NCBI GenBank assembly: GCA_002869895.2
Contig: NEWP02000011.1
Span: forward strand, 1 to 64,000
Source of the DNA: Nitrospira sp. CG24E
Lineage (GTDB): Bacteria; Nitrospirota; Nitrospiria; Nitrospirales; Nitrospiraceae
Direction: 5' to 3'
DNA: 64,000 nucleotides
Below are positions 51,731 through 62,898 of the stretch, in pieces (position 1 is the first letter of the stretch; each line of letters begins with the position of its first letter). Position numbers and translations under genes: made by a program. The notes beneath the pieces were generated by a model, which saw only the letters and a program-made list of their open reading frames with translations, was not told the origin of the DNA and made no database searches.

Positions 51731-52328
51731 TCTTTTTCCCGATCTTACTTTCCGTCCCCTTCCAGAGCCTGACAATATTATCCTTATGCTTGACCCAGAT
51801 CAGCGCACTGACAATCAGGGAAAAGACAAAAAACTCCTGTCGCTGTTCGTTCACAATCGCCACGACAGGAAGGCATGCAAAGGCTGCCAGCGCGCCACCA
51901 GATGAATAGCGCCAGATTGCGACGGTGCCCAGCCAGATTAGTAATACAAGGAGCCCTATCGAGGGAGAGAGGCCCAGCACCGCTCCCACGGCAGTCGCTA
52001 CACCCTTCCCTCCTTTAAAACCCAGAAACGGCGAGAAGAGGTGTCCAAGGATCGGCGAGATCGCCACGACCATGATGAAGGATTCCACTGTGAGCCAATG
52101 CATCGCAGCCCAGGCCAGCACCCACCCCTTGCCCAGATCGCCAAGAAGCGTGAGAATCCCGGCAGTCTTGCCGGACACACGCAGCACGTTCGTGAAGCCG
52201 ACGTTCTTGCTTCCGGCTGTTCGGGGATCGGGCAGGCCCATCGCCTTCGATACGACCACGCCAAAGTGAACGCCCCCCAGCAGATAGCCAACGAGCGCGA
52301 ACAGTGCGACCAACCCTGGATGATCCAT
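51723..52328 (-). CDS. plsY: Glycerol-3-phosphate acyltransferase PlsY
   Basis: 201 residues, an integral membrane protein with five hydrophobic segments. Catalytic motifs: GSKNVGFTNVLR (about 40), GHLFSPFLGFKGGKGVAT (about 96-113) and the C-terminal WVKHKDNIVRLWKGTE. It acylates glycerol-3-phosphate from acyl-phosphate, the first step of phospholipid synthesis. The last residues (GKKKD) and the stop lie against a family 1 hairpin. It lies 81 bp after pgsA on the same strand. Confidence 0.93.
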   Translation of the reverse strand: MDHPGLVALFALVGYLLGGVHFGVVVSKAMGLPDPRTAGSKNVGFTNVLRVSGKTAGILTLLGDLGKGWVLAWAAMHWLTVESFIMVVAISPILGHLFSPFLGFKGGKGVATAVGAVLGLSPSIGLLVLLIWLGTVAIWRYSSGGALAAFACLPVVAIVNEQRQEFFVFSLIVSALIWVKHKDNIVRLWKGTESKIGKKKD

Positions 52329-52409
52329 GAAAAATTGCCTGAGGAAGTCAGACTCAATGAACTATAGGGTATTCATACTAGCAGGAGATGATGAAAGGTC
52401 CGCATACTA

Positions 52410-53006
52410 TCAAAGCCCCTTTGCCACGACTTGCTTCCAAAAGCTCCAGATGTATTGACCGCCTGAGACATAGCCGAGCAGCAGCGAAAGATAGAGTGTG
52501 ACGATGCCGGCAAGATGCAGGTTCCCGAGGTCGGACAGGAACGTGTCTTCGAGGATCAACAGCACGATCGCCACAACCTGCAGCGCCATCTTGTATTTGC
52601 CCGTCGTCTCAGCCGCGATCACCATCCCTTCACCTGCCGCAATGGCGCGAACGCCAGTAACCGCAACTTCGCGCGCGATGATCAGGATCGCGACCAACGC
52701 ACTCACGCGATCGACATTGACCAGCAATATCAAGGCAGAAAGGACCAACAACTTATCTGCGATAGGGTCGAGCAACTTCCCGAGTGTGGTCACTTGGCCA
52801 TTACGACGGGCCAGATAACCATCCAATAAATCCGTGACAGCCGCGACGACAAAGACGAGCGCTGCGCTGAGGGATCGTTCCGGAGTCGGCACGACAAACA
52901 GCACCACGAAAACAGGGATCAAGAGGATCCGTGTGAGCGTAATGGCATTCGGCAGATTGAACGATTCCTGCCCAACCGATTTCCATACTGCCAATACGCG
53001 ATTCAT
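52410..53006 (-). CDS. pgsA: CDP-diacylglycerol-glycerol-3-phosphate phosphatidyltransferase
   Basis: 198 residues, membrane protein. The CDP-alcohol phosphotransferase signature D-x2-DG-x2-AR-x8-G-x3-D-x3-D is present as TDLLDGYLARRNGQ then TLGKLLDPIADK. It makes phosphatidylglycerol-phosphate from CDP-diacylglycerol supplied by CdsA. It shares the plsY neighbourhood as a phospholipid pair. Start ATG 53006. Confidence 0.93.
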   Translation of the reverse strand: MNRVLAVWKSVGQESFNLPNAITLTRILLIPVFVVLFVVPTPERSLSAALVFVVAAVTDLLDGYLARRNGQVTTLGKLLDPIADKLLVLSALILLVNVDRVSALVAILIIAREVAVTGVRAIAAGEGMVIAAETTGKYKMALQVVAIVLLILEDTFLSDLGNLHLAGIVTLYLSLLLGYVSGGQYIWSFWKQVVAKGL

Positions 53007-53069
53007 CAGTAACCTATCCCACCCGATTGTTGAAAAACCACTGCGTTGACACGAAAGAGTAGCCCGGCA

Positions 53070-53102
53070 GGATACTCAAAAAGTCCGTTCAGCAAGGCCG
53101 CA
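53070..53102 (+). repeat. Half of a family 2 element
   Basis: AGGATACTCAAAAAGTCCGT is followed by TCAGCAAGGCCGCA, as in the left half of family 2; the right half is missing. Confidence 0.6.
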
Positions 53103-53119
53103 ACTCTTCGACTGATCCT

Positions 53120-53152
53120 CGCTTCACGTTTCACGCTTCACCCTTCACGGTT
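53120..53152 (+). repeat. TTTCACG-type short repeats
   Basis: GCTTCACGTTTCACGCTTCA and CCCTTCACGG directly at the 3' end of kdsD; same motif as at 15868 and 48808. Confidence 0.5.
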
Positions 53153-54157
53153 CTAGACAATTCCATGTTTCAGCAAGTCATGCAGATGCACGACCCCAAT
53201 CATCCGCTTGGTATTGTCTGAGACGACAAGCGTCGTGATCGTATAGCGCTCCATCATTTCGACTGCTTTGGCTGCCAGTTCATCCGGTCCGATTAACTTG
53301 GGATGTCGCGAGGCCAAGGATCCAGCGGTGACCTTGGAGAAATCCCCTCCCTCCTGGACAAAGCGCCGAAGATCGCCGTCAGTAATGATCCCGAGAAGCA
53401 CTCCACTTCGATCGACCACCGTCGTCATGCCTAACTTTTTGGCCGACATTTCGAGAATGGCCACCGTCGCTGAGGCCGTCTCCTCTACCTGCGGCATCTC
53501 TTGCCCCTTATGCATAAGATCCCGTACTTTCACCAACAATCGGCGCCCAAGCGTTCCCCCTGGATGGAACTGCGCAAAGTCCTGTTCCTTGAACCCTCGC
53601 TTTTCGAGCAGCGCAACGGCCAAGGCGTCGCCCATTGCCAGAGCCACAGTCGTACTCGCCGTCGGTGCAAGCCCCATGGGGCAAGCCTCTTCTGCAACGG
53701 AAACATCCAGCGCAACAGCGCTATTTTTAGCCAGCGTCGAACCAGTGCGACCGACAATCGCCACAACCGGAATGCCCATACGATCCATGAAGGGCAGGAG
53801 CTGTAGAATTTCCTGTGTCTCTCCGCTATTCGAAATAGCAATGGACACATCCCGACGAGCCAACATCCCGAGATCGCCGTGAAGCCCTTCGGCTGGATGA
53901 AGAAAGAACGACGGCGTTCCAGTACTCGCCAGCGTTGCGGCGGTCTTCTGCCCGATCAACCCGGACTTGCCCATGCCCAAGACGACGACTTTCCCCTTGC
54001 AGCGATAGAGCAGATCCACGGCATCCGAAAACCCGTCATCGAGACGTTGGGCGAGAGCCTGGACCGCGCGGGCTTCGATATCCAATACGCGCCGACCCGC
54101 GTCAAGGCTGGTTCCACTCTTCGGCTTGATTACCTTCGAGGTTGCGATGCGTCGCAT
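53153..54157 (-). CDS. kdsD: Arabinose-5-phosphate isomerase
   Basis: 334 residues of the KpsF/GutQ/KdsD family. An SIS sugar isomerase domain (about 40-180) has [20 protein letters not shown] and [14 protein letters not shown]; two CBS domains (about 205-334) follow, including RDLMHKG and [20 protein letters not shown]. It turns ribulose-5-phosphate into arabinose-5-phosphate, the KDO precursor. It overlaps kdsA by 28 bp and follows it in the operon. KdsC phosphatase, often next to it, is not seen here. Confidence 0.94.
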   Translation of the reverse strand: MRRIATSKVIKPKSGTSLDAGRRVLDIEARAVQALAQRLDDGFSDAVDLLYRCKGKVVVLGMGKSGLIGQKTAATLASTGTPSFFLHPAEGLHGDLGMLARRDVSIAISNSGETQEILQLLPFMDRMGIPVVAIVGRTGSTLAKNSAVALDVSVAEEACPMGLAPTASTTVALAMGDALAVALLEKRGFKEQDFAQFHPGGTLGRRLLVKVRDLMHKGQEMPQVEETASATVAILEMSAKKLGMTTVVDRSGVLLGIITDGDLRRFVQEGGDFSKVTAGSLASRHPKLIGPDELAAKAVEMMERYTITTLVVSDNTKRMIGVVHLHDLLKHGIV

Positions 54158-54957
54158 ATCCGTATGACCCGTTCTAGCAAAGCTTGCAATTGATGGAGCG
54201 GCACCATGTTGGGTCCGTCCGATAAGGCCTGGTCTGGATTGGGATGGACTTCCATGAAGAAACCATCCACTCCTGCGCCGGCTGCCGCACAGGCCAGTGG
54301 TTCGACAAATTCTCGCTGGCCGCTGGATTTCGTGCCTCCGCCGCCCGGCAGCTGCACACTATGGGTGGCATCGAAGACTACCGGGTAGCCGAAGCTCCGC
54401 AGAACGGGAAAAGACCGCATGTCGACGACGAGATTATTATAGCCGAACGAGGACCCTCGTTCGGTCAGAATGATCCGTTTGTTTCCTGCCTCTTCGACTT
54501 TCTTGACCGCGTTACCCATTTCTTGGGGGGAGAGAAACTGCCCCTTTTTTACATTCACCACTTTGCCCGTCTTTGCCGCGGCAATGAGCAGGTCTGTCTG
54601 TCGGCAGAGAAAAGCGGGAATCTGCAGGATGTCCACAACCTTCCCTGCCTCGGTCGCCTGTTCTTCCGTATGGACATCGGTCAATACAGGAAGACCCAGT
54701 TGATCCTTCACCTTCTTCAGGACTGCCAGACCCTTTTCCAGACCCGGTCCACGATATGAAGTGATGGAGGTTCTGTTTGCCTTATCGAAAGACGATTTGA
54801 AGATATAGGGGATACCCAGAGACTTGGCAATCTCGGCAATACCCCTCGCCGTTTCCAGCACAAGCTGTTCACTCTCAATGACACAGGGTCCGGCAATCAA
54901 GAACGGCCGGTTGCCTGCACCGACGGTGAATGAACCAATGTGGACGTTGTGACTCAT
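54130..54957 (-). CDS. kdsA: KDO-8-phosphate synthase
   Basis: 275 residues. It condenses arabinose-5-phosphate and phosphoenolpyruvate to KDO-8-phosphate. Recognised by [61 protein letters not shown] and [13 protein letters not shown] near the C-terminus. Expected active-site Lys and His residues are kept. Its upstream gene is pyrG, with a family 2 repeat between. Confidence 0.95.
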   Translation of the reverse strand: MSHNVHIGSFTVGAGNRPFLIAGPCVIESEQLVLETARGIAEIAKSLGIPYIFKSSFDKANRTSITSYRGPGLEKGLAVLKKVKDQLGLPVLTDVHTEEQATEAGKVVDILQIPAFLCRQTDLLIAAAKTGKVVNVKKGQFLSPQEMGNAVKKVEEAGNKRIILTERGSSFGYNNLVVDMRSFPVLRSFGYPVVFDATHSVQLPGGGGTKSSGQREFVEPLACAAAGAGVDGFFMEVHPNPDQALSDGPNMVPLHQLQALLERVIRICDASQPRR

Positions 54958-55010
54958 CTTCTCATTTCTTCGCTACACGGGATACTCAAAGTTAACTTTC
55001 AGCTCCTGGT

Positions 55011-55132
55011 GAGATGCTCAAACCAGTTTTTCAGCAAGGCCGCAGGCGAGTCGAAACCGGAAGCGTACCCTCTGGGTACGTTGAGGATTTCGACGAACCG
55101 AGAACGACGCTGAAAGCTGGTTTCAGCATCTC
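55011..55132 (+). repeat. Hairpin element, family 2, between pyrG and kdsA
   Basis: Arms GAGATGCTCAAACCAG and CTGGTTTCAGCATCTC pair, with further pairing TTTTTCAGC/GCTGAAAGC. Interior CAGCAAGGCCGCAGGCGAG, GCGTACCC-TCT-GGGTACGTTGAGG and GAGAACGACGC is conserved with 25711-25816. The pyrG stop is four bases away. Half an older copy (GGATACTCAAAGTTAAC) precedes it at 54979. Confidence 0.8.
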
Positions 55133-55135
55133 ACC

Positions 55136-56737
55136 TCAGTGACCGCATTTGCGCCGCAAAGCCGCTCCTACAAAGCCACTAAATAACGGGTGTGGGTGGT
55201 GTGGCCGCGAATGATACTCCGGATGGAATTGCGTCGCCAGGAACCAGGGATGGTCTTTCAGTTCGATGATCTCGACAAGTCGTCCGTCCGGCGAAAGCCC
55301 GCTCAACACAAATCCCTTGGCGAGTAATGCCTCGCGGTACTGGTTGTTGAACTCGTATCGGTGCCGATGACGTTCCCGTACTTCGCTTACCCCGTACATC
55401 TTTTGGGCCAACGTTCCCTCTCCGAGCATACAGACATAGGACCCCAGCCGCATCGTCCCGCCCTTGTCGCTGACGGACTGTTGATCCGACATCAAATGAA
55501 TGACCGGATAGGGTGAGGCCTCGTCAAACTCGGCGCTGTTTGCGCCGGCCAGCCCTGCGACATTCCGGGCAAATTCGATCGTGGCGCATTGCATACCCAG
55601 ACAGAGGCCGAGAAACGGAATCTGATGTTCCCGTGCGTAACGAATGGCGGCGATTTTTCCTTCGATCCCGCGCGTGCCGAACCCGCCGGGAACCAGGATG
55701 CCATCGACCTCCCGCAGGATACGCTCGGTCCCTTCCCGTTCAATCTCCTCCGACTCAATCCACTGGATGTTCACCCGCGTTTCATGGTCGATGCCGCCAT
55801 GGACCAACGATTCGGAGAGACTCTTGTAACATTCCTTCAAACCCGCATACTTACCGACCAGCGCGATTGAGACTTCGTGCTTGGGATACTTGATCTTCTG
55901 AACCATCGCATCCCATTCGCGCAAGTTCGGCGGACCGGTCTTGAGCTGGAGCAGCCGCACGATCAGCTCGTCCAGCCCTTCCTTTCGAAACACGATCGGC
56001 ACCTCATAGATCGTCTCCACGTCCTTGGCCGTAATGACCGCGTCTTTCTCGACGTTACAAAACATTGCGATCTTGCCTTTGAGTTCTGGCGGCAGATAGC
56101 GATCGGTCCGGCAGAGAAGAATGTGCGGCTGAATACCGATCTCCCGGAGCTTGTTGACAGAGTGCTGTGTCGGTTTAGTCTTCAGCTCACCGGCTGTGCC
56201 GATGTAGGGTACCAGCGTGAGATGGACATAGAGCACGTTCTCACGGCCCACGTCATAGGGCATCTGACGAATCGCTTCGAGGAAGGGTAAGCTCTCGATG
56301 TCGCCAACCGTACCGCCGATCTCCACGATCGTTACGTCCATTCCCTGAGAAATGCGCATGATGCACTGTTTAATCTCGTCCGTAACATGCGGAACCACCT
56401 GCACGGTCCCGCCAAGGTAGTCGCCGCGGCGCTCTTTCGTGATGACCGAATGGTAGATCCTGCCGGTTGTATAGTTATTTTCTTTGGTGAGAGTCAGGGA
56501 GGTATATCGTTCATAATGGCCCAGATCCAGGTCTGTTTCCGCACCGTCGTTCGTTACGTAGACTTCCCCATGCTGATAGGGATTCATCGTGCCGGGATCG
56601 ACGTTGATGTAGGGATCGAGCTTCAGAAAGGTGATCTTGAGGCCGCGGCTCTCCATCAGATTGCCGATCGACGCCGAAGCCAACCCTTTTCCCAGGGATG
56701 AGACGACGCCACCGGTGACGAATATGAACTTGCTCAT
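55136..56737 (-). CDS. pyrG: CTP synthase
   Basis: 533 residues from ATG 56737 (GGAG six bases upstream). N-terminal synthase domain: [41 protein letters not shown]-terminal glutaminase with nucleophile [17 protein letters not shown] and HPEYHSRP. Makes CTP from UTP and glutamine. CTP is used by KdsB next door and by CdsA. Typical placing before kdsA. Confidence 0.95.
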   Translation of the reverse strand: MSKFIFVTGGVVSSLGKGLASASIGNLMESRGLKITFLKLDPYINVDPGTMNPYQHGEVYVTNDGAETDLDLGHYERYTSLTLTKENNYTTGRIYHSVITKERRGDYLGGTVQVVPHVTDEIKQCIMRISQGMDVTIVEIGGTVGDIESLPFLEAIRQMPYDVGRENVLYVHLTLVPYIGTAGELKTKPTQHSVNKLREIGIQPHILLCRTDRYLPPELKGKIAMFCNVEKDAVITAKDVETIYEVPIVFRKEGLDELIVRLLQLKTGPPNLREWDAMVQKIKYPKHEVSIALVGKYAGLKECYKSLSESLVHGGIDHETRVNIQWIESEEIEREGTERILREVDGILVPGGFGTRGIEGKIAAIRYAREHQIPFLGLCLGMQCATIEFARNVAGLAGANSAEFDEASPYPVIHLMSDQQSVSDKGGTMRLGSYVCMLGEGTLAQKMYGVSEVRERHRHRYEFNNQYREALLAKGFVLSGLSPDGRLVEIIELKDHPWFLATQFHPEYHSRPHHPHPLFSGFVGAALRRKCGH

Positions 56738-56783
56738 CGTGGTCTCCATCCGTTGCGATCGGATAATTCTGACCCGCATCCTG

Positions 56784-57572
56784 TCATGATCGGATCGACG
56801 TTTGAGCCTGCCTGTTCAGCTCAAGCAGTCGCAATGTCTCGCTCACCGACACGGCATCCGCCGGGGTATCGACCCGCAGTGATTCCTGCTTGGTTTCCCA
56901 GACTCGAATGGGAATGCCATACTCCAGTGCGCGCAGCTGTTCCAACTTCTCTGCATCCTCCAGCACACCTGTCGGTAGCGCCGCTAGGTTCAACAGTGTC
57001 TCACGGGTATAGATGTAGACTCCCAAGTGGATATAGTGCAATCCTTCCCTGACTCGCCTGCTGGGATCATCACGCACCAGCGGAATCGGCGCGCGCGAAA
57101 AGTACAGAGCCTGGCCATGCGAATCGGTCACCACCTTAACGACGGCTGGATTCTGCAGATCGTCGCTGGACGTAATGGCACGCTTGAGCGTCCCCATCAC
57201 GGCACCGGACTCGACGAACGGTTCAATGAGATCCGCCAACAGTTCCGGGTCGACCGGAATCTCGTCCCCTTGCAGATCGACGAAGAGCCCACCTGTGCGA
57301 GAGCGGGCGACGGCAGCCACGCGGTCGGTCCCGGTTCGAAACTCGCCTGCCATCAAGATTGCTTGTCCGCCGAACTGCTCGACAACCTGCTTAATCCGCT
57401 CATCGTCGGTGGCGACTAAAACACCCGTGACCACAGGACAGGCTGCCGCCTGTTCATACACATGCTGGATCATAGGTTTCCGCCCGAGCATGGCAAGGGG
57501 CTTTCCCGGAAAACGGGAAGACCCGTAGCGGGCCGGAATCACCACCGTAACGGACGGTGACGCCTTAGTCAT
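56784..57572 (-). CDS. kdsB: CMP-KDO synthetase
   Basis: 262 residues from ATG 57572, which overlaps the rfaE1 stop by 8 bp. Motifs: [44 protein letters not shown] and [12 protein letters not shown]-like [15 protein letters not shown]. It activates KDO as CMP-KDO for lipid A core synthesis, using CTP from PyrG. Confidence 0.94.
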   Translation of the reverse strand: MTKASPSVTVVIPARYGSSRFPGKPLAMLGRKPMIQHVYEQAAACPVVTGVLVATDDERIKQVVEQFGGQAILMAGEFRTGTDRVAAVARSRTGGLFVDLQGDEIPVDPELLADLIEPFVESGAVMGTLKRAITSSDDLQNPAVVKVVTDSHGQALYFSRAPIPLVRDDPSRRVREGLHYIHLGVYIYTRETLLNLAALPTGVLEDAEKLEQLRALEYGIPIRVWETKQESLRVDTPADAVSVSETLRLLELNRQAQTSIRS

Positions 57573-58626
57573 TACCGAGAGCCTCCGAGAGCTGCTGCGA
57601 CGAGAGGGTCGCAGTACCGACCATGCCGACAACGATGCCGGCTGCATGGTTGGCTAATATCGCGGCATCTTTCACGGAAGCGCCGGTCGACAGAGCAAGC
57701 GCCAATGTCCCAATCACCGTATCTCCGGCACCGGTGACATCGAACACTTGGCGGGCCTGCGTCGGAATGTGCCAAGAAGCACCCTCTCCCTCATAAAGAC
57801 TCATTCCCTTTTCTCCGCGTGTGATGAGCACCGCCTGGCACCCTAACCGCTGCCGTATGATTGCGCCTGCTTCATTGTTGGCCTGATCATCATCCCCATG
57901 CACACCGGCAGCCTGTGTCGCTTCAAGATGGTTCGGTGTGATGATCGTCGCCCCTTTATAGTAACTGAAGTGTTCGACTTTTGGATCGACGACCAACGGT
58001 ATTCCACGAGTTGTCGCGAGCCTGGTGATCTCCGACATCAGCGTGGCGCTCACCACCCCCTTGGCATAGTCCGAGACCACGAGACAGGACAATTCGCGCA
58101 GTCGAGACTCCACGTAACGCAAAATCCGCCGTTGCATCGCCGGCTTGAGTTCCGCGCGGCGCTCCACGTCGTACCGCACAATTTGCTGATTATGCGCAAT
58201 AACGCGAGACTTTCTGGTGGTCGGGCGGTCTTGGTCGATCACGACCCCTCCACGCGCTGCACGTGTCGTTCCCAGCTCTTTGAGGAGCATCCTGCCGCTT
58301 TCATCCGAACCGATGACGCCGCAGAGATCCGCCTTCCCCCCCAGAGCCAGGATGTTATTGAAGACATTCGCGGCGCCACCGAGCTTGAAGGACTCGGAAT
58401 CGACATGAACCACCGGAACCGGGGCTTCCGGCGAAATGCGGCTCACTCGGCCCCATATGTAATGGTCGAGAATCAGGTCTCCGATCACGAGCACGGAGGC
58501 TTGCGGAAACCTCGCGATGTATTGTCGAAGCACTTTAGGGGACGCCACAGTCCCGACCTGAGAGCCGGGACCCGATGCCGGGCGCGTGACTTTCCCTATT
58601 GGATTGCTTTGCCGAATCGATCCCAT
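57565..58626 (-). CDS. rfaE1: D-glycero-beta-D-manno-heptose-7-phosphate kinase
   Basis: 353 residues from ATG 58626 (GGAG eight bases before). A PfkB-family sugar kinase: VIGDLILDHYIWGRVSRISP, LGGAANVFNNILALGG, and the anion-hole/base motif DVTGAGDTVIGTLALAL. This is only the kinase half of bifunctional HldE; the adenylyltransferase half is absent. Supplies ADP-heptose for LPS core. Start overlaps lepB by 31 bp. Confidence 0.9.
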   Translation of the reverse strand: MGSIRQSNPIGKVTRPASGPGSQVGTVASPKVLRQYIARFPQASVLVIGDLILDHYIWGRVSRISPEAPVPVVHVDSESFKLGGAANVFNNILALGGKADLCGVIGSDESGRMLLKELGTTRAARGGVVIDQDRPTTRKSRVIAHNQQIVRYDVERRAELKPAMQRRILRYVESRLRELSCLVVSDYAKGVVSATLMSEITRLATTRGIPLVVDPKVEHFSYYKGATIITPNHLEATQAAGVHGDDDQANNEAGAIIRQRLGCQAVLITRGEKGMSLYEGEGASWHIPTQARQVFDVTGAGDTVIGTLALALSTGASVKDAAILANHAAGIVVGMVGTATLSSQQLSEALGND

Positions 58627-59375
58627 CTGACCCACTCCGTCAGTTGTCCCTGCCCATTCCATGACCAGTAAATACGAAACGCCTTCCCACGGATCTTCTC
58701 CTCGCGCACGAATCCCCAAAACCGGCTGTCCAGACTTTGGTCGCGGTTGTCGCCCATCACAAAATAGGCGCCATCAGGCACCGTCACCGGTCCAAAATTG
58801 TCGCGTGGATTGATCGTGCCATCGATGACTCCCGGATCGATCCGTTGCGTAAAGGGTTTATCATTGAGCTCCACTCCGTTCACCAACACGGCCTTATTAC
58901 GAAGCTGGACCGTATCGCCCGGCGTCCCGACAATCCGTTTAATGAAATCTTTTTCCTCGTCTTCTGGAAATCGAAATACAATGATGTCTCCCCGCTGCGG
59001 CTTGCCGAATTCGATAAGGGCTTGCGATGCAAAGCAGTTGATAGGCGGGAAGACCGCCTGGAACTTACATTGGCTGGGCCATTGAATGCCGTAGGACAAT
59101 TTGCTGACCAGGATATGGTCCCCAATCAATAACGTCGGAATCATCGAGCCGGAAGGAATCTTAAAGGCCTGGACAACGAACACCCGAATTGCAAAGGCCA
59201 GGAGCATGGCTACGACAATGGCCTCTGCATATTCGCGAAAGAGAGACTTCCTGCCGGAGGGCAACACAGCCGATGGTTCGGCGAAGACCACCGGCGCTCC
59301 TGGGACATCCGTCCGCCTCGGTTGGGCCGTGGGCCTGAGGTCGTCCGATGGAGGGAGTTTCGTCTCTCCGCTCAT
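58596..59375 (-). CDS. lepB: Signal peptidase I
   Basis: 259 residues. A transmembrane segment (about 40-62) is followed by the catalytic Ser region [20 protein letters not shown], the Lys region [19 protein letters not shown] and [16 protein letters not shown]. It removes signal peptides outside the inner membrane. A Pro-rich cytoplasmic N-terminus of 35 residues is longer than usual. ATG overlaps the lepA stop by 4 bp. Confidence 0.94.
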   Translation of the reverse strand: MSGETKLPPSDDLRPTAQPRRTDVPGAPVVFAEPSAVLPSGRKSLFREYAEAIVVAMLLAFAIRVFVVQAFKIPSGSMIPTLLIGDHILVSKLSYGIQWPSQCKFQAVFPPINCFASQALIEFGKPQRGDIIVFRFPEDEEKDFIKRIVGTPGDTVQLRNKAVLVNGVELNDKPFTQRIDPGVIDGTINPRDNFGPVTVPDGAYFVMGDNRDQSLDSRFWGFVREEKIRGKAFRIYWSWNGQGQLTEWVRWDRFGKAIQ

Positions 59376-61171
59376 TCCTCACCGACTTTCAAGATGGCGA
59401 GAAAAGCCTCTTGCGGCACTTCCACGCTTCCCACCGATTTCATACGCTTTTTTCCTTCTTTCTGCTTCTCGAGGAGCTTGCGTTTTCGCGTAATATCGCC
59501 GCCGTAGCATTTTGCAAGCACGTTCTTCTTCATCGCACCGATCGTCTCACGCGCGATAATCTTGCTCCCAATCGCCGCCTGAATGGCGATCTCATACATC
59601 TGCCTGGGAATGAGTTCCTTCATTTTCTCGGCGAGCTGACGCCCGCGCTGAATCGAACGGTCTTTATGGGTGATAAACGACAAGGCATCGACGGCCTCGC
59701 CGTTCAATAAAATATCGAGTCTCACAAGATCGGACACCCGATAGCCAAGCACCTCATAGTCGAGCGACGCATAGCCCTGTGTGCGCGACTTGAGTTTGTC
59801 ATAGAAATCGAGAATCACTTCGTTGAGCGGCAACTCATAGCTGATCATCACCCGCGTCGGATCGAGAAAATGCATGCTCCGTTGAATACCCCGGCGTTCC
59901 TGACAGAGTTGGAGGATGGCCCCCATATACCGTTCCGGCGTGATGACCGAGGCCAGGATAAACGGCTCCTCAAATGAGTCGATGCTGCTGGGAGGAGGCA
60001 GCTGCGACGGATTATTGACCTCCAATACCTCACCCTTGGTCGTCAGCACACGGTAGACAACCGTTGGGGCGGTGGTAAGAAGCGTCAGATTATATTCGCG
60101 CTCGAGTCGCTCCTGAATAATTTCCATGTGCAGAAGACCTAAGAAACCGCAGCGAAACCCGAACCCAAGGGCGAGGGACGTCTCCGGCTCGTACACGAAC
60201 GAAGAATCGTTCAACCGTAGTTTGACCAGCGCATCCCGCAAATCCTCGTATCGGCCCGTGTCGGTGGGATAGAGCCCGCAAAAGACGAGCGGTTTCACTT
60301 CTTTGTACCCGGGGAAGGGAACATTCGTCGGCGATACCGCATCCGTTAGGGTATCACCGATCTTGACGTCTGCGACTTCCCGCATGTTCGCACAGAGATA
60401 GCCGACTTCGCCGGTCAGCAACTCGGTCTTCTTAGTCCGTTTTGGGGTGAATTGGCCGACTTCCATCACTTCGAAGGTCCGTTCATTCGACATGACTTTG
60501 ATCTTCATCCCAGGCCGCAGGGATCCGTCCACGACTCTCGTCAACACGATGACTCCCTGATAATTGTCGAACCAGGAGTCGAAAATGAGCGCCTTGAGCG
60601 GCGCTTGGGAATCGCCGGATGGCGGGGGAATCTTGGCGATAACCGCCTCCAGCACCTCCGGCACACCCCGTCCCTCTTTCGCGCTGATTGGCAACGCATC
60701 CGTGGAGTCCAGCATCAACACGTCGGAAATCGATTGTTTGGTGCCTTCCACATCGGCGCTCGCAAGATCGACCTTGTTGATGACCGGAATGATCGTCAGG
60801 TTATTGGCCATTGCCAGATTCACATTGGCAATCGTCTGGGCCTGGACCCCCTGGGTCGCATCGACGAGCAAGAGCGCTCCTTCGCATGCCGCCAAACTAC
60901 GCGAGACCTCATAGGTAAAGTCGACGTGACCCGGCGTATCGATCAGATGCAAGGCGTAGGTCTTCCCATCCTTCGCCCGATACTTGACCGCGACCGAATG
61001 GGCCTTGATCGTGATCCCTCGTTCACGCTCCAGGTCCATCGCATCGAGAATCTGGTCTTTCGATTCGCGGGCCGTGACAGCGCCCGTGGCTTCGAGGAAC
61101 CGGTCAGCGAGAGTAGATTTGCCGTGATCGATATGGGCAATAATCGAGAAATTGCGTATAAGGCTTTGCAA
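59372..61171 (-). CDS. lepA: Elongation factor 4 (LepA)
   Basis: 599 residues, the standard length. GTPase motifs: [14 protein letters not shown] (G1), [18 protein letters not shown] (G3) and [12 protein letters not shown] (G4); then EF-G-like domains and the LepA-specific C-terminal domain. It back-translocates or helps initiate ribosomes under stress. First gene of the lepA-lepB-rfaE1-kdsB-pyrG-kdsA-kdsD run on the minus strand. Confidence 0.96.
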   Translation of the reverse strand: MQSLIRNFSIIAHIDHGKSTLADRFLEATGAVTARESKDQILDAMDLERERGITIKAHSVAVKYRAKDGKTYALHLIDTPGHVDFTYEVSRSLAACEGALLLVDATQGVQAQTIANVNLAMANNLTIIPVINKVDLASADVEGTKQSISDVLMLDSTDALPISAKEGRGVPEVLEAVIAKIPPPSGDSQAPLKALIFDSWFDNYQGVIVLTRVVDGSLRPGMKIKVMSNERTFEVMEVGQFTPKRTKKTELLTGEVGYLCANMREVADVKIGDTLTDAVSPTNVPFPGYKEVKPLVFCGLYPTDTGRYEDLRDALVKLRLNDSSFVYEPETSLALGFGFRCGFLGLLHMEIIQERLEREYNLTLLTTAPTVVYRVLTTKGEVLEVNNPSQLPPPSSIDSFEEPFILASVITPERYMGAILQLCQERRGIQRSMHFLDPTRVMISYELPLNEVILDFYDKLKSRTQGYASLDYEVLGYRVSDLVRLDILLNGEAVDALSFITHKDRSIQRGRQLAEKMKELIPRQMYEIAIQAAIGSKIIARETIGAMKKNVLAKCYGGDITRKRKLLEKQKEGKKRMKSVGSVEVPQEAFLAILKVGEE

Positions 61172-61290
61172 ATCCTAACTCATTTCCCAATAAAATCGGT
61201 TCATTATAGTTACTGCCCCCGAAGTTGTCAAAGCAATCACCCCCCTCGTATACTCTCCATCGCACCTTATTCCTACGGACACTGTCAAAG

Positions 61291-61351
61291 GTCATTGGTC
61301 ATAGGTCCATCAGGCAAAAACTCCTTCCGGCCCTGACGATTGACCAATGAC
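61291..61351. promoter_or_regulatory. Inverted repeat between lepA and bioA
   Basis: GTCATTGGTC (61291-61300) and GACCAATGAC (61342-61351) are perfect 10-bp inverted repeats around 41 nt in the divergent spacer. They may be an operator for bioA or lepA, or leftover fold-back DNA; the sequence is not the E. coli BirA box. Confidence 0.4.
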
Positions 61352-61374
61352 TATTGACGCTCGACCCAACGATT

Positions 61375-62763
61375 ATGGCTCGACCACCTTCTACCAGACA
61401 GCTAATCGACTGGGATCGCCGATTCCTCTGGCACCCCTTTACCCAAATGCAGGAATGGGAACAGGAGGACCCGCTGATTATCGAACGTGGGAAGGGCTCC
61501 TACCTGATCGATACCCAAGGGAAACGGTATCTCGATGGAACCTCATCCATCTGGGTCAATCTCCATGGCCATCGCCATCCAACGCTCGACCGGGCGATCA
61601 AGCAGCAGCTGGATAAGATCGCCCATTCATCGCTGTTCGGGCTCTCCAACCCACCAGCAATTGAACTTGCGCGAGCATTGATTCGAATCGTGCCCAAAGG
61701 CCTGACGCGAGTATTTTACTCCGACGATGGATCGACCGCGGTCGAAATCGCCCTCAAAATGGCGGTCCAGTACTGGCAGCTACGACGGCCTGAAGCCGGC
61801 CCAAAAAACACGTTTCTCCATCTGAAGCTGGCCTACCATGGCGATACCGTCGGCGCCGTCAGCGTGGGTAACATCGACCTCTTCCATGGGCGATTCAAGT
61901 CGCTGCTGTTCCCCACCGCCGAAGCCGACCCACCCTATTGCTATCGTTGCCCGCTCAATCTGACCTTCCCTTCCTGCCGGATGGCCTGCGTCGATCCGAT
62001 TGAACGGATTCTCAAAGAACGTCACCGTGAGCTGGCGGGTTTCATCATCGAGCCGCTGGTACAAGCAGCTGCGGGGATGCTCACCTCTCCTCCCGGCTAT
62101 CTCAAAAAAATTCGCGAACTCTGCACCAAGTACAATGTCCTCCTCATTGCCGATGAAGTCGCCACCGGATTCGGGCGCACAGGGAAAATGTTCGCCTGCC
62201 AGCATGAGGGGGTTACGCCCGACTTGATGACGATCAGCAAAGGGTTGACCGGCGGCTACATGCCGTTGGCCGCCACGCTTACCACCGATGAAATCTACAA
62301 AGCTTTTCTCGGTAGATACGCAGACTTCAAAACCTTCTTTCACGGACACAGTTACACAGGCAATCCGCTCGGCTGCGCCGTGGCACTGGCCAATATCGAC
62401 ATCTTCCGGAAGGAAAAGACGCTCGCCAAGCTGCAACCCAAGATCAAGGCAATGGCGCGGCTACTCCAGCCGCTCCGGCAACTGCCCCATGTGGGGGAAA
62501 TCAGGCAACAGGGATTCATCGTGGCGATTGAGTTGGTGGAGGATAAGCAAACGAAGAAGCCCTATCGGCTCGAAGAGCGGGTCGGACATCGAGTATCGAT
62601 GGAGGCGCGTAGCCGAGGGCTCTTGCTCCGCCCCATCGGCAATGTCATCGTCCTCATGCCACCTCTCAGCACGTCACTCACAGAACTCAGAAACATGGTC
62701 GAAATTCTGAGGGAAGCCATCGAAGCCGTTACCGTTGCCCCTCAGGCTAATGTTGACTCATAA
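61375..62763 (+). CDS. bioA: Adenosylmethionine-8-amino-7-oxononanoate aminotransferase
   Basis: 462 residues from ATG 61375 (a TTG 21 bp upstream is possible). Class III aminotransferase with the BioA-type N-terminus LIDWDRRFLWHPFTQMQEW, YSDDGSTAVEIALKM, LIADEVATGFGRTGKMFAC and the PLP-binding Lys in TISKGLTGGYMPLA. It converts KAPA to DAPA in biotin synthesis. No other bio gene is in the window; a family 1 hairpin follows its stop. Confidence 0.92.
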   Translation: MARPPSTRQLIDWDRRFLWHPFTQMQEWEQEDPLIIERGKGSYLIDTQGKRYLDGTSSIWVNLHGHRHPTLDRAIKQQLDKIAHSSLFGLSNPPAIELARALIRIVPKGLTRVFYSDDGSTAVEIALKMAVQYWQLRRPEAGPKNTFLHLKLAYHGDTVGAVSVGNIDLFHGRFKSLLFPTAEADPPYCYRCPLNLTFPSCRMACVDPIERILKERHRELAGFIIEPLVQAAAGMLTSPPGYLKKIRELCTKYNVLLIADEVATGFGRTGKMFACQHEGVTPDLMTISKGLTGGYMPLAATLTTDEIYKAFLGRYADFKTFFHGHSYTGNPLGCAVALANIDIFRKEKTLAKLQPKIKAMARLLQPLRQLPHVGEIRQQGFIVAIELVEDKQTKKPYRLEERVGHRVSMEARSRGLLLRPIGNVIVLMPPLSTSLTELRNMVEILREAIEAVTVAPQANVDS

Positions 62764-62771
62764 AGCAAGAG

Positions 62772-62869
62772 GAGGGAGCGGCCAGGTGCCCTCCTTGCTC
62801 GCAGAACGCGCACGATAAAGCTATGCTCGTTCGATGCGCGCAGTAGAGGGCAGCCTTGACCGCTCCCTC
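62772..62869 (+). repeat. Conserved-core hairpin element, family 1, copy D
   Basis: Left arm GAGGGAGCGGCCAGGTGCCC (62772) and right arm GGGCAGCCTTGACCGCTCCC (to 62869) are reverse complements; the core TTGCTCGCAGAACGCGCAC ... GCTCGTTCGATGCGCGCAG is the family consensus. It begins nine bases after the bioA stop. Confidence 0.8.
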
Positions 62870-62898
62870 AAATCCACATTACTGAGGAAGAGAAAGGG

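Noticed and set aside
55513-56701. Several plus-strand frames opposite pyrG
   Set aside because: They fall entirely inside an unmistakable pyrG gene and have no ribosome sites.
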